A stretch of 64,000 nucleotides of DNA from Piper betle. Lineage: Eukaryota; Streptophyta; Magnoliopsida; Piperales; Piperaceae. Within the stretch, counting starts at the first letter, position 1; each line of letters starts with the position of its first letter. Positions 34,516 through 47,129 of the stretch are shown here, piece after piece. The stretch is from NCBI GenBank assembly GCA_033002965.1, contig JAURVB010013874.1, positions 186,001 through 250,000 on the forward strand, read 5' to 3'. The position numbers and the translations under genes are program-made. A model generated the notes under the pieces. That model worked only from the letters and a program-made list of their open reading frames with translations, ran no database searches and was not told the DNA's origin.

Positions 34516-37433
34516 TGTAAAACCCGTGACTCGAGTCAGGGTTTTACGTTACAAAACCAGTCGGTTTGACCGTTGGTTCGAGCTGAATTAGTTTATGAAC
34601 CGTGTGCTGAGTCGAGGCCAGCCGTGAGTTATGAGCGATGAGAGTCAGGTGTACCTGAATATATGATGATAATGTCAAGAAGATGGTGAGATATGAGTTA
34701 TCAGAATATATGAAAGTATGCAGTATTTTTTTCTTTTTATATGTTTGATCGTAGAAATAGTTTTAAGTCGAATAGCGCGTTAGGAAGCGTTGGATTATTT
34801 TCGGTGGGTTATTAGTTATAGAGCATGTCATTTGGATGTTGTTGTGTTTGTTTTATTTTATGAAAATTTTCCATATTTTTCTATATTTTTTTTAGAATTT
34901 ATTACGAACTAGTTATTATTTTGACTCGAGTAGGAATCGAGTCAATACTTATTTACGAAACTGCCACTAGACCATTTCTTCTTCCTCCTGACCCTTCTTC
35001 ACCCAAACTCTCGCCGTTGTGTGCTGCCGCCGCCGACGCCGTACGGCCGCCGATCGACGCCGCTCCGCCTTGCCGTGCCGTCGTCATGCCGCCACGACCG
35101 ACCTCGGCCACCGATCGCCTGCCGGCGCGCCGCCGTGATGCCACGAAGCCACCTCGGCCGTAGCCACTCCGAGCTGGATTCCACCGCCGTTCGGTCGTTG
35201 TTGCCGCCGCTGTGACCACTAGTCTCACCCTCTCGCCGTCGCCGACGTTTCCCCCATCATCCCGACCGCTGTCGAGGCCGGCCGTAGCCCCGATCGGAGC
35301 ACGCCGCCACCGCCGCCCATTTTTGACGCCGCTGTCGACGACCATCGCCACCTCGGCTACCCTGTTTGACACCACCATTGGACCAAGCTCGTCGAGCTGG
35401 TGCTGATAGACCCCCTAATTACCCCATCACGAATCATCGCCGCAAAACCGACAGAATCCGCCAGAAAACTGCCGACACTCGCCGAAAAACCGCCGGAACC
35501 GCCGAAAAATTGGATTTGTGGGAAATTCACCGGATCATCCGCCGAACGTACCCGGTCCAATCTGATTGGACTTCGGACGCCGCTAGGTGCCGAATTCGAG
35601 TTTCGAGCCACGAAACGGAAACCCTAGCCGTCGCCGATTTTCGACGACGCGAGGTATAATTTATTTTAACTTAATTATTTGAAAGTATTGATTATTAGAA
35701 TTGCATTCTAGGATTGGTGAGTTGTGTGTTATAATAATATATATAAATGTAGATTTGATTAAGGATAAAATATGAAATTTGTTTGATTGAGTGGTGTTAA
35801 AAATGGAGGCTAAGAAACTAATTAGGGTAACTAGGTAATGATCATGATCTAATGCAAACTAGCCTAAGTAGACTTGCTAGAATTGATATAGGTTGATGTG
35901 TGTTGATTGATGCGTGATTGTGTTGATTGTGTGTGCATGCTATAGGATGTGTGATTCATCATGTGGGCGTTAGTTTTTAGCTTGATTGTGTAGGTACGGT
36001 GTAGGAGCTCGCCGCCTAGGCGCGTGGACCCGTTTGGAGCTTCTACCAGGTCCGTTTAGGACTCGTTCTCTGTTTTTACGCTACTCCATTGTGTATTTGA
36101 TTTATCATGTGCAGGACGAGTTAAGTGGCGTTTTATCGGATCCCACTTAACTCGGGCCATTTAGCCAATAGTTCTTTTTTGGATTAATAACCCTCGAGGA
36201 TGAGATCCCTCGAGTTTGTTTTCGAACTTCAGATCCAGCTCACGTTGCCTTCGGGCCTATTATATAAATCCCAACCCAGACCTATATATATGTATAGTTT
36301 TCGCATTTTTGTGAGAGATTGAATGAGGGAAATCCGATTACCGTGCTACGCGAGCAGGCACGTGTGTGTCGATAGTGGGCTCTGGAATGGTGTACGAGCC
36401 GTTTCATTCCCAAGGGATCTTGACAACTCCACCTTTGAGTTCCTCAAACCCGGAGAAGTGTGGAGGTTCACGGGTACTGTATTGCAGCGCATGTCTAGAC
36501 TTGTGGTTTCAAAGGGTACTGAAGGCGACTGCCTGAGAGTACTCGGCCTTCGTGCTCAAGGCCAGGAGTAATATGGAAGGTGCAGAGGGCGGAAAGGAAT
36601 GAGATTTGATGCGAGAAGCGATAGAGAAATGGCCGAGGTATGAGAATGTGAAAGATAGGGGGACGCTGTTGACCCGAGGGCGACGGCTCCCGTATGTGCC
36701 CTGATGAGAGTTCTTGAGGAAGTATATGGTTTTCATTCAACAGGAGAGTTTGCTCTCCTGTGTCAGATTGATATTAGTTATTTTTCGGGCCGGTAACACT
36801 CGTTACTGACGGTTTTTCTATATATATGTAGGTGAGAAATGCGAGGGATGAAAGCTGTGGGGACTGCGGAGGAGCAGCACAGAACCGCACACACATGTAC
36901 CTACCGCGTGTAATCTATAATGACAGTGTGTTATTGCTACGTGAATGATAATTTTGATGTGTTTGTTTAGATAAATTGCTTGATATGAAATGAATGGATA
37001 AATGTGAATGAGTAGTTAGTTTGGAGTTCAGGCTTGGTTCAATTGAAACGAAAGAGATAATGATGAATGCTACGGTAGATTATCATGTTTTATCGTATTT
37101 TGATAAAATATTTATATATCCTTGTCATGAACAGGTTGGCCCTTATTGCACTTTTAAAGGAAACTCTCGTCCGTTTTTCCGTTGTAGTATATATTTTCTT
37201 TTGGTTTCTCATTTATTATTTTGTTTTGTCTTTGCTTGCACGTCATAGCATCCATGTAGGACCGCGTTAGAACTCAATTGTTCCCATTCGTGCATTTCAT
37301 ATTTGCATCTCCATCTTGAGACGCCGAGAGTAGATCCTGGTCGGCTTAACCAAATCCAGTAGATTAGCGAACAGTTCAGTTGCCGGTGACATTTTCGGGT
37401 CGATTCACGGGTGAGCCGAAACGGGGTGTTACA
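34516..37433 (+). mobile_element. Solo LTR, 2918 bp, of a Ty3-type retrotransposon
   Basis: It begins TGTAAAACCCGTG and ends ACGGGGTGTTACA, with identical 5-bp duplications GGTAG at 34511-34515 and 37434-37438. No internal domain, primer site or second LTR is present, so unequal recombination has removed the body. A TATATAAA motif at 36261 could be the promoter. A GC-rich stretch at 34975-35650 gives long spurious frames. Confidence 0.85.
36261..36268 (+). promoter_or_regulatory. Putative TATA box of the solo LTR
   Basis: TATATAAA lies in the second half of the LTR, after the GC-rich part, where U3 would meet R. Confidence 0.4.
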
Positions 37434-39319
37434 GGTAGTGCGGTTGCTAATGTGATTGTAAGATGGATTCCCATTCCCAAAGCCAATCTCAATGTGGTTG
37501 CAAACCGTCACAAAGTCATCAACAAATGAAAAGAACATGCAAAAATTAATTTATTTTATTTTGTAATTCTTTGTTAAATATAATAAATTAACTAATAACA
37601 TACAAATTAGAATACCACGCAACCAATCAGGATATTATAAATTAAACCTTAAATAAAATAAAATTATTTATCAAATACATCAATATATTAAGTAAAATCA
37701 ATACATATCAAATACAATAATAAACATTTATGATCACAAATGCGCATTTTTGCAACAGGTAGTGCGGTTGCAACTATGGTTGTAAATGTGATTGTAAGAT
37801 GGATTCCCATTCGCAAAGCTAATCTCAATGCGGTTGCAAACCGTCACGAAGTCGTCAACAAATAAAAAGAACATGCAAAAAATTAATTTATTTTATTTTG
37901 TAATTCCTTGTTAAACATAATAAATTAACTATTAACATACAAATTAGAATACCACATAACCAATTAGGATATTATAAATTAAACCTTAAATAAAATAAAA
38001 TAATTTATCAAATTCATCAACATATTAAGTAAAATCAATATATATCAAATACAATAATAAACATCTGAATAAGTATAATCTCATCTCGTCTGTCAGCCTC
38101 TGCGTCCACCACTTCCTCATGCGCTAATCTCTCCCATCAAACGATTCAACGAGCCGGCGATCCCTCTCGGGAGGAAGGGCTGGCGGGGAAGAAGGCCATG
38201 TCAGTTTTTATAATTTGTTTCCTCTGTCCAGAGATTCCTACTCCCGTCCATAAAGAGCATGCATTATAGATGAAGGCAAATCCTCAGATTCGGAACTTCC
38301 AAACCCTGTAGAGTGAGACATACAAACTCTACACTTAGTTTTTGTGCACCGACTGAAAAACAAACATCAAATTAGCAATAGAAAATTCCTTCAATGGTGC
38401 ACAAGCACACGAAAATGCTAGCACAACTTGAATTAGTAGAAGGTCACCTTCTAATGTTGACAGAAACTTATGATTATTTTTAACTTATGATGGCCTTCAA
38501 TTATAGCAAGCATCCAAAACCATGCAGAAAAGAACACACACAGGTCCACCTAAATCCCACAGCTTGCTCCCCACACCTATACGTTGAAAAGAATGCAAGA
38601 CAGGCCAGGTATGCATGATGGAAAACCCTTACAACAACTAATAGTGGAAAATTACAATATTATGGGAGTTGGATTGCATACTCCCTATATAATCACCTCT
38701 TCCAACATAAGTAAGAAGGTGAAGGAAAAAGATAATAGTAAATGAGACCATATACAACAAGCATTCTGTCTTGCTTAGTCTTCCCATGAGGTTGGGTCTT
38801 CACAAATACCTTGATCCCTTTCTCCGGCCATAAAAAGGGACACAGGTGAGCAACAGGGATGGCGGCGGGGGTGACGGCGAAGGCGGAGGTGAGGGCGACG
38901 ATGGCCGAAGGTGGCAATATGTATATTAAAATTGGTTTTTGATAAACATTGCAACGGCGTTTGCGACCATGAACGCAGATTGGTTTCTGACAGAAATTGC
39001 GACGGCGTATGCGACTACGAAGGCGGCTTCAAATTTTTAATCACTTACTGGATTGCGACCGGACACGTGGCAGCACAAGATTTCGAATCTGACTGTTTTT
39101 AGCGACCAAAAATCCGTTATAAATTGCTGTTGCTAATCAGGCCACTAAACGGCTGCTACTGTTGTTAGGATGTGACCCTTTTTTAGAAGTAAACTTTTAA
39201 AACCTTTTTAATGACTGTTAATTTTTAATTTAATAGTTCACAATTACATATGGGTGGTTATGGGTAGTTTCTAAAATACTAGCAAATGTGATCCACTAAA
39301 TAAAATATTACACCTTATC

Positions 39320-39320
<1 letters not shown>

Positions 39321-39355
<35 letters not shown>
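39321..39355. repeat. (AT)n microsatellite
   Basis: Uninterrupted alternating TA for about 35 bases just beyond the CACTA-like element. Confidence 0.95.
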
Positions 39356-39358
<3 letters not shown>

Positions 39359-39751
39359 ATAAATTTTTTTAGAAACAATATTTTAACCGGTCTTTATTCA
39401 AAATGAGCCCAACAATGATCACCTGGCACATTCTCGCCTATATATATTCTTAGTTTCTTATTGAAGTTAATTATAGTAAATTAATTTACTATTTTTATTA
39501 CTAATAGTAACAGTAAAACTTCCTCTAAGGACTATTTGATTCGGCAAGTACAACATCAAATCTTTTTCCTATATGAAAATAATTATATAAAGACGTGTAA
39601 TAATAATCACAAAAAACAGTAATATTTGTTCTTTATACAAAAATTTATTATTTGGTTTCATCTTTTCATTTCCAACGATGTCAAGTACTAATAGCTTTTT
39701 TTGTCACATTTTAACGTAAATAAACGAAGGTATAATTCTACTTTCCCAACA

Positions 39752-40276
39752 TTAATGTCGAGTGCGAAGATCTTTGAGACTAAACTCTTTGCAATATTGG
39801 AGTTGGAACTTTGCTGGCCGCTTGTAGACTTCATCCACAACCTCGTTGAAAATACCATCCGGTCTCAAATACCAAGCCTTGTCGTACCCAATCTTGTCTT
39901 CAAAGTTATTGTTATCGTTATATATGGTCCAACTGCACTCCTCCCCCTTGTTGTTTGCTACAATGGTGCAGGCTGCCACCGTCGCCGCCGACACTTTCAC
40001 GCACGGTGACATCGACACTGCCGCCCCGTCGACCAGCCTAACGTTGTCCACGATCTTTACCCATTTGAAGCCTGGCACTCGGAACCATCGGGTGGTGATG
40101 TCCAATTTGTAACACGAGAGTTGCACCAATGCCCCACCGCCGAGCTGGTTGAAGACAGTGACGTTGGAAAATTGGGCGTTGTAGTAGGCTGCGGCCTGGA
40201 ATGGTGTTGAGAGGACGACGACGGTGATGGCGATGGCAAGGATGGCGGCAAGATGCCATTGATGCTGGGAGGCCAT
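39752..40276 (-). CDS. S-protein homologue (plant self-incompatibility S1 family)
   Basis: A single exon of 174 residues. The first about 31 residues form a signal peptide (AAILAIAITVVVL core, cut after an Ala-rich stretch). The mature part shows the S1/SPH layout: a beta strand with VTVFNQLGGG, paired cysteines around LSCYK and MSPC, ECSWTIYND and the C-terminal signature WYLRPDGIF, the family's W-x-R-x-DG-I/L-Y/F motif. SPH proteins are small secreted ligands; most have no known role, and the Papaver S protein triggers self-pollen rejection. It is intact and shares strand and pattern with the gene at 43543-44043, so the two are diverged tandem copies. Confidence 0.75.
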   Translation of the reverse strand: MASQHQWHLAAILAIAITVVVLSTPFQAAAYYNAQFSNVTVFNQLGGGALVQLSCYKLDITTRWFRVPGFKWVKIVDNVRLVDGAAVSMSPCVKVSAATVAACTIVANNKGEECSWTIYNDNNNFEDKIGYDKAWYLRPDGIFNEVVDEVYKRPAKFQLQYCKEFSLKDLRTRH

Positions 40277-40289
40277 GGATGGTTAGAGT

Positions 40290-42746
40290 GATTGGTAAGT
40301 GGTGGCCTTTATTATTTGTTAGGACATGGATGGCTGGAAATTAATCAAGTGTGATATTGTTGACGTTTAAACAGAAACCGGTATCTCTTTACTATTAATA
40401 GTGTGGAAAGAAATTTAGTTGTTATTTGATTATTTAGTATATATTTAGTTTTAAAAGTTATAAGTATATAACTATATAGCAAACATAAAGGTTATTATTA
40501 TTTTTTAAAAAATGTTTTGTATCAAAATATTAATTTTTTTCCTAAAATATCAAGGATTACTATAATCACTAATTATTTATAACTAATTTACTCTACATGT
40601 CCCATACACATTGTGTGTAATAATAACATTATACATATATATATATATTGTCATTTATAATGTTATATATATATATATATATGATGTCATTATAAATGGG
40701 TGTAACCTTTTAATTACTTACTTTATTTGTGACTATTGATATTACAAATAGATATTATTATGATAGTACATAAGTCTATAATCTCGATAACCAAGCATAT
40801 ATTATAAAGTTTGGAAGCAACCAGTTCACAGTGAGTTAAAATGGCAGGGGTGAATTTTTTTGGTTAGTTATTAATTGTTTGAGTTTTGTTAAGGATGATG
40901 ATGATGATGATGGTGGTCAGATCAAAACGAGTTTTTTACACCAATGCCAAACCCACGCTAACTAACCAAGAGAGAACAACAAATATTGCTTGAACTGCAC
41001 AATTGGTGCATTTTGTTCTCTCTGCTTAACTGATCACAAAGACCATCGAACCATCCAGGTTAGTTTTTTGAACAAAATTTGGCGTAGGTGTTCCCGTTTT
41101 TTATGTATTCAATTGGTTTAAATCCTCTTTCATTGTTTGATGAGTAAATTGATGATGGGTTTTTGTAGTAGATAAGGAGGCCATCATACCATGATGCGAA
41201 CACGGCCTTCTCAACTCCTTTCGCTTCTGCTCCCTTGGTGGCAAGGTCCATCTCCCATTTTGATTTTCTGTGTTCTCTTGCTACCGACCCGATAGTACCC
41301 ATTTTGGGTACGTCAATGTTCTTAGTCATTGTTTGGTAGAGCTTTCTAACTTTATAAATTAATGACATTTCTCAATCACGCATCAGACTGCTGGAACCAT
41401 TAAAAATGGGTGGACGAGAGGAAAAGAATCACCATCTAACTCTGGGAGCAAGAGTGTGGCCAACAATAGCTTCACCCCTTCAACTCCCGCCAAATTCAAC
41501 TAGTTTTCGAAGATTGAAGAAGAGAAAGGGAGTCCCGCGTCGAGCTCCATTGGGAGGCCTAATCCTTCTCTGCTAAATTTGATCTCCTAATATGCAATTA
41601 TATATTATATACATCTGCATACAATAAATAAGGCCAATCTTTTCTGCCCACAGTGCTGGAGCTTTTCTGTTGGCAGGCTGCAGGACTATCAGAGATATAT
41701 CTAGGTGTACATCATAACAAATAACAACATAGACATAGTAATGGATTTAAGAAATTTTCATACAAATTCTGTCTTTCTCATGCTGTGATGATGAATACGT
41801 CCTTTGACAAGGAAATCATAACTTTCAGTACTTATATTTAAGTATTTTGCACTCCGATGATGTCGGAAAAGATGGAAGATTAAATTGTATACCTTCATTA
41901 GAAGATTAAAGATGGAAGATATACATGGAATCACATTGATCCGGCTTTGCCCTACCACTGGGGTGAAAATACTACAAATTAGTAGTCAAAAGAATAAATT
42001 TTGGAGATGCCCAAAACGCCCAATAAACATGCAAGTAAAATGCTGGCATGTTTCGTATATCAGCCGGCTCCACTACCGAGCTTGGCATATACGGACGACG
42101 AGGTGTTTAGCGAAGATAGTCAAAATAGGCGTTTGGTAAATAAAAACACGGGTCTTGCTCATTCAATTCCAGGTATATAATCAGTTATTTCAAGTCCAGG
42201 GGTTAATCATACTTTGATAACTTTACATATAGTTTCTTCCTTCCCACCTTTCATAACTCTATAATTCTGGCGCTCCCTATCAACCGTAACCTCCCTGATT
42301 CATTGGGCAATTCGCCTGACAATTACCTGAAGAATGCTGCGGATCTTTAATTCGTAAGAAATATTTACACCTAGCAACTTATATATGTACATATAATTTA
42401 TAAATGAAAATACACAATTTCAAGTCAAATGCTTGCATTGATCTGCAGTTTTATCATCGTTGTGGATATGTACGTCAAGATCAGTAAGTAGAATCGTAGA
42501 TTTATTAAATTAACATTTACAAATATAAATAATCATCAGTACTCACACATACAAATAATTTTTATATTGAGCATAAATAATTATTATAATAAATGATGAG
42601 GCAAGCACTGGGTTCTTCTGAAAATTAACTTCCACCTCCCATCAAATTTGATGGTAAATTTAATTATTTCATATTTCTTCTGACATAATTTACATTTTAG
42701 ATGATCAACCATTTCGCAAACAAAGTGCTAGTAATAAGTAGTTTAG

Positions 42747-42784
<38 letters not shown>

Positions 42785-43530
42785 TAGCCCACCAATTGGG
42801 CCGGCACACCAACAATATATATATATATATATATAACCTCCTCCTAGCTAGTAAAAAAGCCATTAATTTGTAATAATTTTCCCCCCTCTGTTGAAAAATT
42901 ATGAGAATATATTTGGAGGGTTCTTTGCAACCGTAAAATACCCCCATTATAATTAACAAGTGTGTGTGTGTCTATCTTTATATATGTATATATATTGTAT
43001 AACATAATCAAAATTAAGATATGCATTTCAAACATAAATTATAGAGAGTTTAAAGATGCTAATTTGTTCCGAGTAACTAACACCCTTTCGGTCTCTCAAA
43101 AAAGCAAAAGTGTTGAGGATTACACCAGTTCATTATTGAGGCATATTACCAAATTTGTGAATTATATAAAATCGTTCATAATTCTGAAAATGTTGCTTCT
43201 AGGGATATAACCAGACATATATATGGCCTTTCTAAAAATTTAGCTCAAGCTTTTGGGAGAGATGATTATTTTACTTTTTATTTTTTAAAACATGCAACTT
43301 ATAATTTTAACCATTTTTAGCTCCTACGTCCATACTCTCCAACCCCCATCTAATTCTCCAAATGAACAAAAATTAATGGAGTAATTGTAGGAAAAACCAT
43401 TGCATTTGATCGTAGCAACGTACATGACTTGATATCATGCAACAGAAAATTTTCAAACCAAATTATCATTTTTAGCAACAATGGCTGGTTGTGAATGATC
43501 CCAATTTACATGTTTCAGGTCGTGCCGGTA
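40290..43530. other. Spacer between two S-protein homologues
   Basis: AT-rich with several microsatellites. A 102-residue minus-strand frame at 41060-41368 has no recognisable domain and is not annotated as a gene. Confidence 0.5.
42750..42834. repeat. Two (AT)n tracts around a 35-bp spacer
   Basis: Alternating AT at 42750-42780 and 42814-42834 flank a short unique segment containing CCACCAATTGGGCC. Confidence 0.9.
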
Positions 43531-43542
43531 CCAACTGGCACT

Positions 43543-44043
43543 TCATTCATGCCCGCCGAACCCTCGACAATAACGGTACCGGTATGTCAACCCTCGCCGG
43601 AACTGACCCGACGTGATCTCGTCGTATATCCCATCCCGCCGGAGGTTCCAAGTCCGGTCATCGGCGTCGGCGTCGGCCGAGTCGGCATAGTCGTCGAATG
43701 TGACCCACGAACAAGTCCTCCCCCTCCAATCAGCCCGAAAATTGCATGCAATCTTCTCCTGTACAAAGGGCAAGCCGGGGTGGTACATGATGTACCCTTG
43801 CCCGTCGTTGAGGCTAAAATGGTCGATCTTCACCCACCGGATCCCGGGCTTGTGCATGTACCACCGCTTGTCCTCCACCTTCCGAAAGCAGGTCAGATCA
43901 AGACTCACACCCGGCCCCATCTGGTTCCGAATGGTTGTCCGGGCGAACTGCGCTGAGAAGAAGGCGTCGGAGACGGCCACCGTGGCCAGCAGCATCACTG
44001 CCACCGCTGTCACTACCACCGAGCTCCGCTGTCCGCCATGCAT
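43543..44043 (-). CDS. S-protein homologue (plant self-incompatibility S1 family)
   Basis: 166 residues from the ATG at 44043, chosen over an in-frame ATG at 44109 because it places a clean signal peptide (SSVVVTAVAVMLLATVAVSDA) at the N-terminus. The mature part follows the neighbour at 39752: FARTTIRNQMGPG, LTCFRK, KIACNF, RTCSWVTFDDYAD and TWNLRRDGIYDE. An acidic DADADDR insertion lies before the signature. It is intact and one exon. Expression in reproductive tissue is typical of the family but not shown here. Confidence 0.78.
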   Translation of the reverse strand: MHGGQRSSVVVTAVAVMLLATVAVSDAFFSAQFARTTIRNQMGPGVSLDLTCFRKVEDKRWYMHKPGIRWVKIDHFSLNDGQGYIMYHPGLPFVQEKIACNFRADWRGRTCSWVTFDDYADSADADADDRTWNLRRDGIYDEITSGQFRRGLTYRYRYCRGFGGHE

Positions 44044-44647
44044 GGTGGTCCGGCAGATGTGTTGCCTGTCGAGTTGATCACCGGTGCAAGTTTGGTTCAA
44101 AGTATGCATGAGGAGGGTACGGGTAGATTTATAGGTGAGAATAGTATGTTGTGTGTGAGGTGGATATCAAGGTTTGTAGCCGGGGAAGACGTCGACCAAG
44201 TCATCTTAGTGTGTTCTTTGTTATAGGTAGGGAGCGTTGAAAGGGTAGAGCTAAATATGTACAGATTTGGTTGTGATATTTTAACTGACGAGAACAATAA
44301 TTAAAATGAGTAGTTTACGGGTTCAACCATGGTTGCAAATCAGGAAATTGTTTTAACAAGAAAATTAGTATCGATAATTCAGCTGTAACAGATTATTTTA
44401 TTTTATTAAACAAGTTCCCAATTTAATTAGGTGGTTTGCAGTTTTAAAATATACTAGGTAAATTGTCGCATCATTCACTATTTATATTACATATAAATTA
44501 ATATAAGAAAGAGTATAATAAATTAATATATATATGGGTTGCCTAAGCAAGTTGTCACGCCAAAAATGACTTATATTACTGATAAACTAATATAAGATAG
44601 ACTCTAATAATTTAATATATATTAAATATAGATTTTGTTCAATTATG

Positions 44648-44823
44648 AGTTTAAAGCACTTGATCTGCAGGAGTGTGCCTTCACCCAGTTCGTTGCGGAC
44701 TTTTGTCCGTGCCCATTTGGCAGATATGTAGGCCTGTGCCGGTGCCGGGGCCGGGAGGAGCGTCGTAGTTGTCACCGCCACGAGGAGCACCGCTTCTGCT
44801 AACCTCGCCGCCGAGATGGCCCT
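44648..44823 (-). pseudogene. Third S-protein homologue, start codon lost and 3' truncated
   Basis: A frame with a signal-peptide-like run (VLLVAVTTTTLL) and ISAKWARTKVRNELGEGTLL matches the N-terminal half of the two S-protein homologues. The position where ATG-GCC is expected reads AGG-GCC (44823-44821) and no other ATG precedes the signal peptide. Homology ends after IKCFKL, where AT-rich sequence takes over, so the CSW and DGI motifs are gone. Confidence 0.7.
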
Positions 44824-47109
44824 GGGGTGAAACGTTTAGAGTGTGCCTAGCTACCTTGTGGAAGTTATTTATTTATATATAAACAAACGGTATGTGGAAG
44901 TTGTTTTTTACAGGTTAGTGTGGGGGAAGTTGTGCATATAAAAAAGAAAGGAGGCAATTGGAGTACAAATTAAAATGTTTGGAGTGGTTAGAAACAGGAA
45001 AAACCTTTTTGTTGAACTTGTCATATTGCATGCATGCCAATTTGAGAGGTTTTGGATTGATGGTTCCTAGATATAAAGGAAATAACTATAAATAGTACAT
45101 TATATAAAAATCATAATTTTAAAATAATTTTTATACTTTAAAAATTTTCCAAGTCACTCCATTCCCTAACTTGTTCCACTCCATAACTTGTAGAGTAAAA
45201 CTCTACGAAAGATTTTATAATTAACTTTGCAAGTCATGTCATTTAAATTGTTAAAACATATAATCTTTTTTTTAGATTGGCTAAATCAATATATTTAAAT
45301 AATATAAATTACATATTTATTAATTTTAAGTGTGAAGAGATCGATATATACTAATTTTATAGAACAAAAAATTTAATATAGATGACTTTGAGTCCACTTA
45401 GAGCCAACTCCGAGCCACCTCCCCTCTATGACATATCAAATAGAATATAAATTTTGAGTTTTTAACCTATGAAAAAAATTACATTGTGATAAATAAATAT
45501 TTATTAGTATGTTTATAAAAAGCCAAAACCAATGAATAAAAAGATAGACAGCAAGAAACACTCACAAATTAAATTTAACCCGGATTCCAAGTATACACAA
45601 TCAACAAATTCACAAATACCCAACTCCAAGCTCAAATTATATTCAGTTGAAGTAAAAAGAAATCCAACTCTCTACAAGACAACCCAATCAACTTAAATAA
45701 TCAATCCGCAATGACCCATAAATAAACCAAATTTCAAGCAAAATTAGGTACGAACGAAAATAATCCAAAAAAAAGAAAACAAAGAAGCCATTTTTATCAT
45801 ATAATAGGTCAAAAAAAACATAGAAAATCATCAGGTATTCAAATTGAAGAGACTGAGGGAGTGGAAAAATGGGAGCTTGTGAAGGCGAGGTAGAGGACCT
45901 TGGACGCAGAGAGGATTGGGAAGGAGGTAGTAGAGACGACGAAGAAGACGACCAACGCCGACGACCGGTTCGGACTGTTAAAGGCCTGTGCTCCAGACCG
46001 GAAAGACCGGGTTCGGTCTGCTTGTCCAATTTAGTCCAACCTTGGATGTTTGCTTGTAATTGTTATCGAGCTTAATCAACGTTATTAAAACTTGAGCTAA
46101 TTTGTTTGTTGGCTTTTTTAACCTATAAGAGTACTTAAGCTACCTGATTCGAGTTGGAATCACTACTTAATTTGTGTTAGCTATGATCTCTTAGTAAATC
46201 TACATATAGTTTGATCAAATTAAATAAAGATGTTGCGTTATGTCGGTTATATTCGAGATAGATTTTAATTTTATCCATGAATTTTCTCATAAAATATAAT
46301 ATCTTATAGATAATCAGTTAAAAAGTCCAAGAGGCGGTAATTTATCCTTTGGTGTATATAAGTCATTTATGTATTAATTTCACCACTCCCTTAGATACAA
46401 ATTTCACCGCTCTATTGGAAATTCTCGAGGGGGTAATTTATCTTTTAGTGAATAGAAGCAACTAGAGTCCTTTACATATTAATTTCACTGCTCCCTTAAA
46501 TACATATTTCACCCTTAGCTGGAAATTCTCTATGTTCCTACTGAATTCTAATTTTAAAAGTGAACTTTAATAGAATGAGAATATAGATTATAATTTTTTT
46601 TTGTATTTTGATTGGTCAATTTTTTTATTTTTTTCATCAAAGCCTAATTTTTAGTTCCCTTTTATAAATAAAAGTAGATACCAAATATATCACTTGGTTG
46701 TATTGCAACACATAAAATAACTTTATCGTTCATCAGAACTTTATACAATTATTCGGAATTATTATTAAATTATGTTTTTTTTTATTTTTATTGGGTTTCT
46801 TGAAGGAAACATAATATATTAAATGGGTATAAACATGGACATGTTTGTCTATGTTTAAATTTGATAACCTATAACCACCACTTTTTACTGTTGGTGGCTT
46901 TATCTTTTACAGTTCTGCAACATGGGGAGGAAATAAGAAGAAAATGAAAATTAAATGAGATTGGGAAGGGCCAGTGAAGATTTTAGGGGACTTGAAATGA
47001 GGAACAAAAAATAATTGTAGGCTTTTATAAATACATCAGGCAAAGGAAGGAAAAAGAGGGACTCATGTGCTTAAAAAAATGGAGAAGAAAGGGGATTCTG
47101 TGCTAACAA

Positions 47110-47129
47110 AGAGAGAGAGAGAGAGAGAA
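47110..47129 (+). repeat. (AG)n microsatellite
   Basis: About ten GA units in a purine-rich tract. Confidence 0.9.

Larger units (their letters stand above)
34150..38065 (+). repeat. Three ~325-336-bp tandem repeats, interrupted by the solo LTR
   Basis: The marker GTGATTGTAAGATGGATTCCC recurs at 34204, 37452 and 37788, followed each time by closely similar sequence through AACATGCAAAAA, TAGAATACCAC and CAATAATAAACAT. Units 2 and 3 are 336 bp apart. Units 1 and 2 are about 325 bp apart once the LTR and its target copy are removed. Unit 3 ends near 38065. Confidence 0.85.
33986..39185. mobile_element. Degenerate CACTA-like transposon, non-autonomous, carrying tandem repeats and a nested solo LTR
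   Basis: The left end CACTTGTAGAAAATTACATA resembles CACTA (CMC/EnSpm) terminal repeats. A subterminal motif of the form GGTCGCCAAAAA occurs at about 34040-34055 and in inverse orientation (TTTTTAGCGACCAAAAATCC) at about 39095-39115, as expected for subterminal repeats. The right terminus is badly decayed (TTTTTTAGAAGT near 39180), so the end and the target duplication are not certain. No transposase is present. Confidence 0.45.

Noticed and set aside
34921..35659. Overlapping frames in the solo LTR
   Set aside because: GC-rich LTR sequence; no domain, and frames are open on both strands.
41060..41368. 102-residue minus-strand frame
   Set aside because: Starts with ATG but has no recognisable domain, signal peptide or splice partner; left as unsupported.
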